A DNA stretch of 64,000 bases, from contig CAWIIF010000010.1 of NCBI GenBank assembly GCA_963836015.1, positions 1 through 64,000 on the forward strand, given 5' to 3'. Shown here piece after piece: positions 50,947-59,871 of the stretch. A program made the position numbers and the translations under genes. This DNA comes from CAWCDJ01 sp963836015. Lineage in GTDB: Bacteria > Acidobacteriota > Terriglobia > Bryobacterales > Bryobacteraceae. The first letter of the stretch is position 1. The number at the start of each line of letters is the position of its first letter. Under the pieces are notes generated by a model. That model was given only the letters and a program-made list of their open reading frames with translations. It was not told the DNA's origin and searched no databases.

Positions 50947-52221
50947 CTACTCCTGGCGCTCCACGATCCAGCCCAGCCACTCGTGAATCCGCTCGATCGC
51001 CGGACGCCGCCGCCACTCCTCGTATCCGATGCGCCGGCAATGGATCACATCCCTCTGGAAATCCGATTCCACGAGCAGCGCCAGTTCTTCGTCGAGGGCT
51101 GCCAGGTTGACTTCATCGTTCAGCCCGAAGGAGCGTGAATCGAAGTTGGACGATCCGATGACGCTCCACAGGCCGTCCACTACCATGCATTTGGCGTGGA
51201 TCATGGCCGGCCGGTATTCGAAAATCTGCGCGCCGTGCTTCAACAGCTCGCCGTACAGACGCCGGCTCGAGCGCCGCGTCAACAGGTGGTCGTGGTGCGT
51301 CCCGGGCACCATGATCTTAAGCTCGACGCCCCGGCCCATGGCGCGGATCAGCTCCTGCCGCGCGCTGCGGTCCGGCAGAAAATAGGGCGTGGTGATGTGG
51401 ATGCTGCGACCGGCGCAGGCGATCAGCGTCTGGAACACCATGCGGGCCCGCGTGGAACCGCCATAACTGGGGCTGCTGTTGATCACCAGGGCGGCTACGC
51501 TCCCCCGGTCCTCGCACTCCGGGTAATATTTCGGCCCCGCCAGCAGCTCCCCCGAAGACTCCAGCCAGTTCTCGGCAAACATGGATTGGAGCGCCGGAAC
51601 GGCGCGCCCTTCGACCCGGAACATCGTGTCGCGCCAGCGCGCGTGCCGCCGGGTGCTGAGATACCAGCGGTCGGAGATCCCGGCCCCTCCGATGAACCCT
51701 ACGCGGCCGTCCACCACCAGCAGTTCGCGATGCGTCCGGTTGTTGAACCGCAGGACGTTGTACCAGCGGAACGGCATGTACCAGCAGACCTGGCCGCCGG
51801 CCTCGGTCAGCTCGCGGAAGAACGACATCCGCGTACTGATGCTGCCCACCGCGTCGAGCACCACGCGGACCTCCACCCCCGCGCGCGCCCGCTCGGCCAG
51901 CGCCTCCACGAAGCGGGCGCCGATCGCACCCTTTTGGAAGATATAGGCTTCCAGGCAGATGTGGCTCCGTGCCGAGCGTATGGCCTCCAGTTCCGCCCCG
52001 TAAAACGCGTCGCCGTTGGCCAGGACCGCTACGCCCGTGGCGTGGTGCAATTGGGAGTCTGCCAGCAGGCCCAGCGCGCGCGCGAACTCTGCCGACCCCA
52101 GCGGAACGGCGGGAGGATCGCTCACCCGATAAGCCAGCCCCGGCGCGAAAAACGCCAGCGCCACAAACAGGAGCTGAATACCGATGCCGAAGACTGCCAG
52201 AACCAGGAAGAAGGTCTCCAT
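50947..52221 (-). CDS. Phospholipase D family protein, cardiolipin synthase ClsB-like
   Basis: About 424 aa. An N-terminal membrane helix (FFLVLAVFGIGIQLLFVALA) is followed by two PLD domains. The second HKD motif is canonical (MIHAKCMVVDGLWSVIGSSN). The first reads THRELLVVDGRVGFIGGAG, with Glu where the Lys of HxK is expected; I believe some ClsB-like proteins share this but it should be checked. Makes cardiolipin or transfers phosphatidyl groups at the inner membrane. Downstream is the EEP gene (gap of 5 bp), the same pairing as clsB-ybhP. Start METFF at 52221; TTG two codons earlier is possible. Confidence 0.88.
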   Translation of the reverse strand: METFFLVLAVFGIGIQLLFVALAFFAPGLAYRVSDPPAVPLGSAEFARALGLLADSQLHHATGVAVLANGDAFYGAELEAIRSARSHICLEAYIFQKGAIGARFVEALAERARAGVEVRVVLDAVGSISTRMSFFRELTEAGGQVCWYMPFRWYNVLRFNNRTHRELLVVDGRVGFIGGAGISDRWYLSTRRHARWRDTMFRVEGRAVPALQSMFAENWLESSGELLAGPKYYPECEDRGSVAALVINSSPSYGGSTRARMVFQTLIACAGRSIHITTPYFLPDRSARQELIRAMGRGVELKIMVPGTHHDHLLTRRSSRRLYGELLKHGAQIFEYRPAMIHAKCMVVDGLWSVIGSSNFDSRSFGLNDEVNLAALDEELALLVESDFQRDVIHCRRIGYEEWRRRPAIERIHEWLGWIVERQE

Positions 52222-52349
52222 ACACAAATGGGGCGCGACTCCCTCCCCATTTTTAAGTGTGGCCCCGAAAGCCTTCCCAAGTCCTCCCGCCGGCGTGCGG
52301 AAACTTACATGTCCCGCTGCAGATAGCCCACCGTTGCTACCATGGCAGC

Positions 52350-53717
52350 GTGGAGCAATTCGCGCTCGAATTCAACCTGGCGCCTGAGCGCCGGGTCTAC
52401 ACGGTCTCGGAGCTGAACGCGGCCATCCGGGCGGCGCTCGAGGCCGAGTTCTCCGACCTGTGGATCTCGGGCGAAATCTCCGGGCTGAAACTCGCCGCCA
52501 GCGGGCATTACTATTTCACCCTCAAGGAGCGCGAGGCGCAGGTGAAATGCGTGGCCTTCCGCTCGGCTCACCGCTACTGGAAGTTCAAGCCGCAGGACGG
52601 CCTGGCGGTGCTCGCGCGCGGCCGGATCGACGTCTATGAAGTCCGCGGCGAATATCAGTTGCTGGTGGAGGTCCTCGAGCCCCAGGGCGCCGGCGCGCTG
52701 CAGCTCGCCTTCGAGCAATTGAAGAAAAAGCTGGCCGCGGAGGGCCTCTTTGCCTCCGAGCGGAAACGCAGCCTGCCGCGCTTCCCGCGCCGCGTCGGGA
52801 TCGTCACGTCGCCGCAGGGCGCCGCCATCGCGGATATGGTCCAGATTCTTGCGCGCCGCTTCCCGGGCCTCCACATCCGCCTGTTTCCCGCCCGCGTCCA
52901 GGGGGAAGGCTCGGTGGAAGACGTCTGCCGGGGGATCGACTATTTCTCGCGAACCGCCTGGCCCGACGTCGTGATCGTCGGCCGCGGCGGTGGATCTCTC
53001 GAAGACCTGTGGACCTTCAATGAGGAAGCCGTGGCCCGGGCGATCGCCGGGTGCCGGGTTCCGACCGTGTCGGCGGTCGGGCACGAGACCGACCTGACCA
53101 TCGCGGACCTGGTCGCCGACCTGCGCGCTCCTACCCCCTCGGCGGCCGCCGAAATGGTAGTTCCGACGCAGGGAGAGCTGCTCGACCGCCTCGACGCCGC
53201 ACGCGGCCGCGCGGTTCAGTTCCTGCGCTACCGGCTGGCCATGCTGGAGCGGCGCTTCCGGCAGCAGGGCATCGATCGCGCGCGCAGCGTCCTCGAGCGC
53301 CGCATCGGGCGCGGCCTGCAGCGCACCGACGAGATGGAGTATGGCATGCGGGAGCGCATCCGGGCCGCCGTCGACGCGCGGGAGCGTTCCCGGCGGGCCC
53401 TGGAGCTGAAGCTCCGGCGCTTTGATGTCCGCCCGCGGCTGGCCGGGGACCGCCGCCGCATCGAGGCTGCCCACGCCGCCGCGCTCCAAGTCGTTCGCCT
53501 TCGCCTCGACCGGCGACGCGCCGTGCTCGCTCAACTACACACGAAACTGGAGCAGTTAAGCCCGCTCCGCATCCTCGAGCGCGGCTACGCGATCGTTTCT
53601 AATCAGCAGGGAATCTTGAAAGACGCCGCCGCCGCCCCCGCGGAGTCCCCCATTCACATCCGTCTGGCCACGGGCGAGTTGGACGCCCGCGTGACCCAAA
53701 CAGAGCCGCGACCGTAA
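52350..53717 (+). CDS. xseA: Exodeoxyribonuclease VII large subunit
   Basis: About 455 aa. Degrades single-stranded DNA with XseB (not in this window). N-terminal OB-fold: YTVSELNAAIRAALEAEFSD, LWISGEISGLKLAASGHYYF. Catalytic domain: RVGIVTSPQGAAIADMVQIL, VIVGRGGGSLEDLWTFNEEA and VSAVGHETDLTIADLVADLR. A long helical region (about 290-410) and the C-terminal SPLRILERGYAIVSNQQG complete the family layout. The start is GTG at 52350 just before EQFALEFNL; sequence upstream in the same frame is not part of the family. Divergent from the phospholipase D gene. Confidence 0.95.
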   Translation: MEQFALEFNLAPERRVYTVSELNAAIRAALEAEFSDLWISGEISGLKLAASGHYYFTLKEREAQVKCVAFRSAHRYWKFKPQDGLAVLARGRIDVYEVRGEYQLLVEVLEPQGAGALQLAFEQLKKKLAAEGLFASERKRSLPRFPRRVGIVTSPQGAAIADMVQILARRFPGLHIRLFPARVQGEGSVEDVCRGIDYFSRTAWPDVVIVGRGGGSLEDLWTFNEEAVARAIAGCRVPTVSAVGHETDLTIADLVADLRAPTPSAAAEMVVPTQGELLDRLDAARGRAVQFLRYRLAMLERRFRQQGIDRARSVLERRIGRGLQRTDEMEYGMRERIRAAVDARERSRRALELKLRRFDVRPRLAGDRRRIEAAHAAALQVVRLRLDRRRAVLAQLHTKLEQLSPLRILERGYAIVSNQQGILKDAAAAPAESPIHIRLATGELDARVTQTEPRP

Positions 53718-53731
53718 GGGAGTAGGCAGCC

Positions 53732-54925
53732 CTACTGCTTCAAAAACTGGCCGATCGAACGCGTCGCCTGGCGGATCCGCTGCTCGTTCTCCACCAGCGC
53801 GAATCGCACGTGGCCCTCTCCCAGCGGACCGAACCCGATCCCCGGCGAAACCGCCACCTGCGCCTTCTCGAGCAGCATCTTGGCGAACTCCAGCGACCCG
53901 GCCGCGCGGTACCGCTCCGGCAGCGGCGCCCACAGGAACATCGACCCCCGCGGCTTCTCCACCGGCCATCCCGCCCGGTTCAGCCCGTTCACCAGCGCAT
54001 CGCACCGCTTCTGATAGGTCGCGCAGATCTTCGCGGTCTCCGCCTCGCACTCCCGCAGCGCGATGATCGACGCGATCTGGATCGGCTGGAACACCCCGTA
54101 ATCCAGGTAGCTCTTGATGCGCCCCAGCGCCCCGATCATCTTCCGATTGCCCAGGCAGTAGCCCACCCGCCATCCCGCCATGTTGTAGCTCTTCGACATC
54201 GAGAAGATCTCGACCGCCACGTCCTTGGCGCCTTCCACCTGCAGAATGCTCGGCGGCTTGTATCCGTCGTACCCCAGGTCGGCGTATGCGAAATCGTGAA
54301 CCACCATGGTCTCGTGCTCGCGCGCCAGCGCCACGATCTCCCGGAAGTACTCCAGGTCCACGCACGTGGTGGTCGGGTTGTGCGGAAACGAAATCAGCAG
54401 CATCTTCGGCTTCTTGCTGGAGCTCCGGTAGAGCTCGCGCAGCCGGTTCAGAAACGTGCCGGCGTCCGGCATCGGCAGCATGCAGGCCTGTCCCTCGGCC
54501 ATCAGCACACCGTACTGATGAATCGGATACGCCGGATTCGGCGAAACCACCGCATCGCCCGGGCCGATCACCGCGAACAGCAGGTGTGCCAGCGCGTCCT
54601 TCGCGCCGATCGTGACGATCGCTTCCGTGTCCGGGTCCAGCTCCACCCCGTACTTCAGCCGGTAGCGGTTGGTGATTTCTTCCCTCAGCCGCGGAATCCC
54701 CCGCGACTGCGAGTACCGGTGATTGCGCGCGTTCTTGGCCGCTTCCACCAGCTTGTTGACCACCACCCGGGGGGTCGGCCCGTCCGGGTTCCCCATCCCC
54801 AGGTCGATCACGTCGATCTGCGCTGCCCGCGCCTTTGCGCGCATCTCGTTGATGACGGCGAACACGTATGGAGGCAGTTTCTGTATGCGATAGAATTCTT
54901 CGGAGCTCTCGGACATTAAACCCAT
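53732..54925 (-). CDS. PLP-dependent aminotransferase, AlaC-like
   Basis: 397 aa class I/II aminotransferase. PLP lysine in IFSMSKSYNMAGWRVGYCLG; other blocks IDLGMGNPDGPTPRVVVNKL, RYSQSRGIPRLREEI, FPHNPTTTCVDLEYF and MVVHDFAYADLGYDGYKPPS. This subgroup includes E. coli AlaC and some LL-diaminopimelate aminotransferases; alanine-pyruvate-glutamate exchange is the best guess. ATG at 54925 is one base after the YihY stop (TAG A ATG), indicating coupled translation. A second ATG at 54916 (MSESSEEF) is an alternative start. Confidence 0.92.
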   Translation of the reverse strand: MGLMSESSEEFYRIQKLPPYVFAVINEMRAKARAAQIDVIDLGMGNPDGPTPRVVVNKLVEAAKNARNHRYSQSRGIPRLREEITNRYRLKYGVELDPDTEAIVTIGAKDALAHLLFAVIGPGDAVVSPNPAYPIHQYGVLMAEGQACMLPMPDAGTFLNRLRELYRSSSKKPKMLLISFPHNPTTTCVDLEYFREIVALAREHETMVVHDFAYADLGYDGYKPPSILQVEGAKDVAVEIFSMSKSYNMAGWRVGYCLGNRKMIGALGRIKSYLDYGVFQPIQIASIIALRECEAETAKICATYQKRCDALVNGLNRAGWPVEKPRGSMFLWAPLPERYRAAGSLEFAKMLLEKAQVAVSPGIGFGPLGEGHVRFALVENEQRIRQATRSIGQFLKQ

Positions 54926-54926
54926 T

Positions 54927-55802
54927 CTACGACGGCGGCGGCGGCCCGCCGGGTCTCGTCTCTTTCTCGATTTCGGAGTCCACCTCCGCGCCCGTGAGAA
55001 TGGCGATGCCGGTCAGGTAAAACCACAGCATCAGGATCACCACCGCGCCCAGCGATCCGTAAGTTGCGTTATACGCGTTGAAGTATTGCAGGTAAAAGCG
55101 GAATCCCAACGAGGCCGCCATCCACAGCACCAGCGCTACCAGCGCCCCAGGCGTCATCCATCTCCACTGCCACTCCTTCCAATCCGGAGCGAAGCGGTAG
55201 AGCAGATTGATGCCTGACAGCACGAACAAGGCGGCCAGCAGCCACCGGGCGAATGCCCAGGCCCATGCGAAGCCGCTCTCCATCCCCGCGTAGGCCGCCA
55301 GGTACTCCCCTAGCTTGCCTCCCGCCAGAATCAGCACCAGCGCCGTTACCGTGAAAAGCGAAAAGAGGAAGGTCAGCCCGATCGCGATCAGCCGCGCCCG
55401 CCACCACGGCCGGCTGTCTTTGATTTCGTAGGCCCGGTTGAGCCCGTCGCCCAATGCCGCCATCCCGTTCGACGCAGCCCACAGCGTCCCCAGGATTCCC
55501 AACGAAAGCTTCCCGCTCCCCGCGCCGCTCGCAATCTGGTTGAGCGTTTGGACGATCAGGTCGTATGCCGACCGCGGCACGACTCTCCGGAAGTAGCCGA
55601 GCAGGCTCGACCGCAGATCCTCGCTTTGCGCGAAATAGCCGAAGATGTTCGTCAGCAGGATGAACAGCGGAACCAGCGCCAGCAGAAAATAGAAGGAGAG
55701 CTCGGCCGCCTGTCCGAACACGTCGTCGTTCAGTATCTCTGTCCAGACGCGCTTCACCAGGCGTTGGAACTTCAACCCGTGCAGGCGCCACAGCCTGTTC
55801 AC
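54927..55802 (-). CDS. YihY/virulence factor BrkB family membrane protein
   Basis: 291 aa. Hydrophobic segments include LSFYFLLALVPLFILLTNIF, LIAIGLTFLFSLFTVTALVL, FARWLLAALFVLSGINLLY and AVVILMLWFYLTGIAILTG. Family blocks are AAELSFYFLLALVP, LGILGTLWAASNGMAALGDG with LNRAYEIKDSRPWWRARLIA, and AYNATYGSLGAVVILMLW. Once labelled ribonuclease BN, the family is now thought to be an inner-membrane protein of unknown transport-like role. The C-terminal tail is acidic then Pro-rich. Co-transcribed with the aminotransferase. Confidence 0.92.
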   Translation of the reverse strand: MNRLWRLHGLKFQRLVKRVWTEILNDDVFGQAAELSFYFLLALVPLFILLTNIFGYFAQSEDLRSSLLGYFRRVVPRSAYDLIVQTLNQIASGAGSGKLSLGILGTLWAASNGMAALGDGLNRAYEIKDSRPWWRARLIAIGLTFLFSLFTVTALVLILAGGKLGEYLAAYAGMESGFAWAWAFARWLLAALFVLSGINLLYRFAPDWKEWQWRWMTPGALVALVLWMAASLGFRFYLQYFNAYNATYGSLGAVVILMLWFYLTGIAILTGAEVDSEIEKETRPGGPPPPS

Positions 55803-55896
55803 GATTCGCTGCGCCTCCTCTCCATGGTGCGGCTCCGTCGCTCCGGTTGTCGGTACCTTCCGCCACAGTTATCATCAAGGATCGGAGTCTTCCACA

Positions 55897-57939
55897 ATGA
55901 ACCGGCTTGTCCTCCTTGCTTTCGCTGGCGCATCCATCCTGGCCGCCCAGTCTTCGAGCGACCGTCCCCTGACCTCGCTCCCCTACACGCCGAGCCTCGA
56001 TGTCTCAGCGATGAACCGCTCCGTCGATCCTTGCGTCGACTTCTATCAATACTCCTGCGGCAGCTGGATCCGCAAGAACCCCATACCGGCCGACCAGGCC
56101 CGCTGGGACGTGTACGCCAAGTTGACCGACGAGAACCAGCACTACCTGTGGGGCCTGCTCCAGCAGGCGGCGGAACCCTCGGCGCGCCGCACCCCCCTCG
56201 GGCAGAAGATCGGGGACTTCTTCGGTGCGTGCATGGACCAGGCGGCCGTCGATCGAGCGGGCAGCACGCCGCTCAAAGGCGCGCTCGACCGCATCGCGGC
56301 GCTGCGCTCCGCGGCCCAACTGGCGCCCGTGCTGGCGCGCCTACAGATCGAAACCCCGGGCAACGGGCCCCTATTCGGATTCGGGTCCAACCAGGACTTC
56401 GCCGATTCCAGCCGCGTCATCGCGTTTGCCAGCGCCGGCGGCCTCGGCCTGCCCGATCGTGATTATTACCTCAAAACCGACGCGAAATCGGTCGAAACCC
56501 GCGCGAAGTACGTAGCCCACGTCGCGAAAATGTTCGAGCTTCTTGGAGACCCTCCCTCCGCCGCCCGGACTGAAGCGCAGACCGTGATGGAGATCGAGAC
56601 CTCGCTCGCCAAATCGTCGCTCACCCGCGTCGAGCGCCGCGACCCCTACAAGCTGTTCCACAAGATGACGCGCGCCCAGCTTGCCGCCCTGACCCCCGCC
56701 TTCGACTGGAATGCCTACCTCGCCGCGTGGGGTGCCGGCACGGTCTCCGAATTCAATGTCACCGAGCCCGCGTTCTTCCAACAGGTGGAGGCGCTGCTCG
56801 CCTCCCGCAGCCTCGACGATTGGAAGACCTACCTCCGCTGGCACGTGGCGCATGCCGACGCGCCCTATCTCGCCACTCCCTTCGTCACCGCCAATTACGA
56901 TTTCTACAGCGCCTACCTGCGCGGCACCAAGCAGCTTCCGCCCCGCTGGAAGCGCTGCGTCCAATACACCGACCGGAACCTCGGCGAGGCGCTCGGGCAG
57001 GTTTTCGTGCAAAAGACCTTCACTGCCGATACCAAGGCCCGCACCGTGGCCATGACGAAGGAGATTCAGAAGGCCATGGAGCAGGAGATCGAGAACCTGA
57101 CGTGGATGGGGCCGGAGACCAAAAAGCTTGCCCTCGAGAAGCTCCACGGCATGATCGATAAGATCGGCTATCCCGACAAGTGGCGCGACTACAGCACCCT
57201 CGAAATCCGCCGCGGCGATTTTCTCGGCAACGTCGAGCGCTCCGCCGAGTTCGAATCCCGCCGCGATCTCGCCAAAATCGGAAAGCCCGTAGACCGCGGC
57301 GAATGGCAGATGAGCCCGCCCACCGTCAACGCCTACTACGACCCGCAGATGAACGACATCAATTTCCCCGCCGGCGTCCTGCAGCCCCCGCTCTACGACC
57401 CCAAAATGGACGACGCGCCGAATTACGGCAACACCGGCGCCACCATCGGCCACGAGCTTACCCACGGCTTCGACGACGAAGGCCGCCAGTTCGATGCCCA
57501 CGGCAACCTCAAAGACTGGTGGACCAAAAAGGATGGAGAGGAATTCGTCGGCCGCGCCGCTTGCGTCGTCGATCAGTATGCCGGCTACACGGTAATCGAC
57601 AACATCAAGATCAACAGCAAGCTGACGGAAGGGGAAGACGTGGCGGATCTCGGTGGAACCCTGCTCGCCTACATCGCCTGGAAGTCGGCCACCCGCGGGC
57701 AGCAGTTACACCCCATCGACGGCCTGACCCCCGACCAGCGCTTCTTCGTGGGAATGGCGCAATGGGCCTGCGGCGACGAGCGCCCCGAATCCAAGCGCGT
57801 CAACGCCATGACCAACCCGCATTCCCCCAACGAATACCGCATCAACGGCGTTGTCTCGAACATGCCGGAGTTTTCGAAAGCGTTCGCCTGCAAGCCGGGA
57901 CAGCCCATGGTCCGCGCCAACGCCTGCCGGGTCTGGTAG
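55897..57939 (+). CDS. Exported M13 (neprilysin-type) metallopeptidase
   Basis: 680 aa. Signal peptide NRLVLLAFAGASILAAQ. The N-terminal half has the M13 entry DPCVDFYQYSCGSWIRKNPI and FTADTKARTVAMTKEI. The zinc site is HELTH at residues 519-523 (GATIGHELTHGFDDEGRQFD), the third ligand Glu580 in EGEDVADLGGTLLAYIAWKS, and the C-terminal NAMTNPHSPNEYRINGVVSN and CRVW end are typical. Cuts peptides on the amino side of hydrophobic residues, outside the cytoplasm. Its stop lies in a partial 3'-end repeat (57937). Confidence 0.96.
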   Translation: MNRLVLLAFAGASILAAQSSSDRPLTSLPYTPSLDVSAMNRSVDPCVDFYQYSCGSWIRKNPIPADQARWDVYAKLTDENQHYLWGLLQQAAEPSARRTPLGQKIGDFFGACMDQAAVDRAGSTPLKGALDRIAALRSAAQLAPVLARLQIETPGNGPLFGFGSNQDFADSSRVIAFASAGGLGLPDRDYYLKTDAKSVETRAKYVAHVAKMFELLGDPPSAARTEAQTVMEIETSLAKSSLTRVERRDPYKLFHKMTRAQLAALTPAFDWNAYLAAWGAGTVSEFNVTEPAFFQQVEALLASRSLDDWKTYLRWHVAHADAPYLATPFVTANYDFYSAYLRGTKQLPPRWKRCVQYTDRNLGEALGQVFVQKTFTADTKARTVAMTKEIQKAMEQEIENLTWMGPETKKLALEKLHGMIDKIGYPDKWRDYSTLEIRRGDFLGNVERSAEFESRRDLAKIGKPVDRGEWQMSPPTVNAYYDPQMNDINFPAGVLQPPLYDPKMDDAPNYGNTGATIGHELTHGFDDEGRQFDAHGNLKDWWTKKDGEEFVGRAACVVDQYAGYTVIDNIKINSKLTEGEDVADLGGTLLAYIAWKSATRGQQLHPIDGLTPDQRFFVGMAQWACGDERPESKRVNAMTNPHSPNEYRINGVVSNMPEFSKAFACKPGQPMVRANACRVW

Positions 57940-57950
57940 GGTAGACCTCC
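57937..57950 (+). repeat. 3'-end repeat, partial copy
   Basis: TAGGGTAGACCTCC, the left arm and loop start of the hairpin repeat, fused to the stop codon of the M13 gene. The right arm is absent; a GTCTGC some 25 bases later may be its displaced remnant. Confidence 0.45.
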
Positions 57951-58040
57951 GACAGGCGCTAAGATAAGTCTGCTCGCCAGGATGAACTCGGCGGGCGATC
58001 CAAGCCAGCGCCCTTGGTTTGGGTACGGTAAAATTGGGCC

Positions 58041-58256
58041 ATGCACAACGAGTTCACGGCGATTGTCGAGAGGGACGGCCCGTGGTACATCGCTTACTGC
58101 GCGGAAGTGCCCGGGGCGAACGGTCAAGGCAAGTCGCAGGAAGAATGCCTGGCGAATCTTCGGGAGGCGATCGCTCTCATTCTGCAGCATAGGCGTGAGG
58201 AATCGTTGCGCTCTATACCGCCCGATGCCGGGCAGGAGCTTGTAGTGGTCGGATGA
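58041..58256 (+). CDS. hicB: HicB-like antitoxin
   Basis: 71 aa: FTAIVERDGPWYIAYCAEVP, GANGQGKSQEECLANLREAI, ALILQHRREESLRSIPPDAG. This is the RNase H-like HicB fold without a separate DNA-binding tail. ATG at 58041. Its stop overlaps the hicA start (ATGA). It neutralises HicA mRNase, which here is frameshifted, so the antitoxin may be redundant. Confidence 0.85.
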   Translation: MHNEFTAIVERDGPWYIAYCAEVPGANGQGKSQEECLANLREAIALILQHRREESLRSIPPDAGQELVVVG

Positions 58257-58442
58257 AGCGCGAAGGGCTGCTCCGACACCTACGGCGCCACGGCTGTGTC
58301 GTGCGTAGAGAGGGCAAGGAGCACAGTCTGTGGGAGAATCCTCAGACAGGACATACCGAGCTTCCCGCGCCACTCCGAAATTGCCAATCTGCTGGCCAAG
58401 AGGATCCGTCGCAAGCTGTCTGTGCCCGACCCACCAGGATAG
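58253..58442 (+). pseudogene. hicA: HicA-like toxin, frameshifted
   Basis: Starts KREGLLRHLRRHGCVVRREG with KEHSLWENPQTGHT, the HicA dsRNA-binding-type fold with its catalytic His in KEHSLW. Near 58365 the frame slips: the next register reads SFPRHSEIANLLAKRIRRKL ending SVPDPPG and TAG at 58442, exactly the rest of a HicA protein. Removing one base, or adding two, restores a full protein of about 62 aa. As read, translation runs on in the wrong frame to 58465 and is probably inactive. Confidence 0.85.
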
Positions 58443-58583
58443 TCAGGGTTCGGCTTGGGCGTTAGACAGCCAAGTTCGCTCGACGAACACATTTCGGCGA
58501 GTACGTTTCAAAACCGCTTATCGGAAACAACGTTGGTGATCGACCGTTGAGGCACTTACAGCGCGTAGCGCGCGATCCTTGGA

Positions 58584-59072
58584 TCAGGCCGTCGCCAGCC
58601 CTTGGGTGGTCGCGGTGTCAGGCCCGCAGATCCTAACTGAGCCCACGCTCCACACCATCAACAAAACAATGAGCATTGTCCGTGCCGCTTCGATCCATGG
58701 CAGCGCGTCGCCGGACACGAGATCGATGTAACCATTCGGGATGGCTGCCAGCAATGCAATCGCCCCCGGCTTCCAAAGGTTCCGGCCGACTCTATACCGT
58801 GAGATGGCCCAGAACAGAGCGAATCCAATGAGGGGACAGATCACTTGGGAGGTCGGAGCGAAGAACCATCCGAAATCACGATCGTGACTCATCGGTTGCC
58901 ATCCGTGGGCATAGCTCCACAGCCGCTCAACTGCCGACACTATGTGCCAAAAGAATCCCTGGTACGTCGAAATCGGCAGGGGCTCATTAAAATTCACGGC
59001 AGAAAGGACCACGCCGTGGGTGAAAGCCGCCGCCGCTCCTGCACTCGTTACAGCTGAAATATATCTGCGCAT
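58584..59072 (-). CDS. Hypothetical membrane protein
   Basis: About 162 aa from the ATG of MRRYISAVTSAGAAAAFTHG. Four hydrophobic stretches: residues 5-22, VICPLIGFALFWAISRYRV, PGAIALLAAIPNGYIDLVS and TMLIVLLMVWSVGSV. The loop GWQPMSHDRDFGWFF is acidic and aromatic. No family recognised. It stands alone between the Hic and Maz toxin-antitoxin pairs. Confidence 0.6.
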   Translation of the reverse strand: MRRYISAVTSAGAAAAFTHGVVLSAVNFNEPLPISTYQGFFWHIVSAVERLWSYAHGWQPMSHDRDFGWFFAPTSQVICPLIGFALFWAISRYRVGRNLWKPGAIALLAAIPNGYIDLVSGDALPWIEAARTMLIVLLMVWSVGSVRICGPDTATTQGLATA

Positions 59073-59246
59073 TACACCCCCACTATGCCTTATCGGCACT
59101 TCGGGCAAGAATTCTAGATACTTTTCTGGGGAATCAAGACTCGTGGTGTTCCGTCGTAAACATGGCGTTCCGTAGCGGGGCGGATCTGCCCAGTTGACGG
59201 TTTGTCGCCTTATGCGCTGAGTGGACCGATGGAACGCGCCGGATTC

Positions 59247-59594
59247 CTAGAGGTGCAGCACTACGCGCAACCCCTCATCCACCGATCGCTGCAAGCGCGG
59301 CGGCAGCGTGCCGGCATGTTCCGTCAGAAAGCCCCGATCGAGGGTCAGTAATTGGGAGACGTTCACGACCGAATCGCGGGGCAAACCCGACAAGCGCGCC
59401 GGCAGCAGGACGTTGCCAGGGGCCTCGGCGAGGTCCAGGTTGCTCGTAATGACCGCGACGATTGTGGTCTGAATCCGGCTGAGATTGAAGGCATTAGCTT
59501 GGACCACAAGCACCGGCCGCCGGTAGCCGGGTTCCGAACGTCGGGGCTCGGGAAGGTCGGCCCACCAGATTTCTCCTCGCTGAATCTCGCTCAC
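59247..59594 (-). CDS. mazF: MazF/PemK-type mRNA interferase toxin
   Basis: 115 aa: IQRGEIWWADLPEPRRSEPG with the conserved Arg of YRRPVLVVQANAFN, then TTIVAVITSNLDLAEAPGNV, SGLPRDSVVNVSQLLTLDRG and LQRSVDEGLRVVLHL. It is a cytoplasmic endoribonuclease, held in check by the RHH antitoxin encoded three bases upstream. Full length, no damage seen. Confidence 0.92.
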   Translation of the reverse strand: MSEIQRGEIWWADLPEPRRSEPGYRRPVLVVQANAFNLSRIQTTIVAVITSNLDLAEAPGNVLLPARLSGLPRDSVVNVSQLLTLDRGFLTEHAGTLPPRLQRSVDEGLRVVLHL

Positions 59595-59597
59595 CCT

Positions 59598-59834
59598 CTA
59601 CCAGGCATCCTTCTCAAGAGATTTCACTTGGGCGCGGTGCAGTCCGGAGTCGAGTTTCGCCGGTCGAAGCGCATACACTTCGTTCAGACGTTCGGTTATG
59701 GTAGTGTCCTGTTGCCGGTTCAGGTATTCCGCGATCGCGTTCGCGTACAGTTTGCTTCTGGAAACGCGGAGCCTGCGGGCAGCGGCTTCCGCTAAACGGA
59801 AAAGATCGTCAGGCATCGATACCGCAGTCTTCAC
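59598..59834 (-). CDS. mazE: Ribbon-helix-helix MazE-type antitoxin
   Basis: About 78 aa: VKTAVSMPDDLFRLAEAAAR, RLRVSRSKLYANAIAEYLNR and a C-terminal tail TITERLNEVYALRPAKLD that would wrap the toxin. GTG at 59834 is the natural start (TTG at 59852 adds six residues). It pairs with the MazF gene three bases downstream and probably represses the pair. Confidence 0.88.
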   Translation of the reverse strand: MKTAVSMPDDLFRLAEAAARRLRVSRSKLYANAIAEYLNRQQDTTITERLNEVYALRPAKLDSGLHRAQVKSLEKDAW

Positions 59835-59871
59835 AACTTCAGTATGACCCAAGTTATACTATGGGGCCTCT

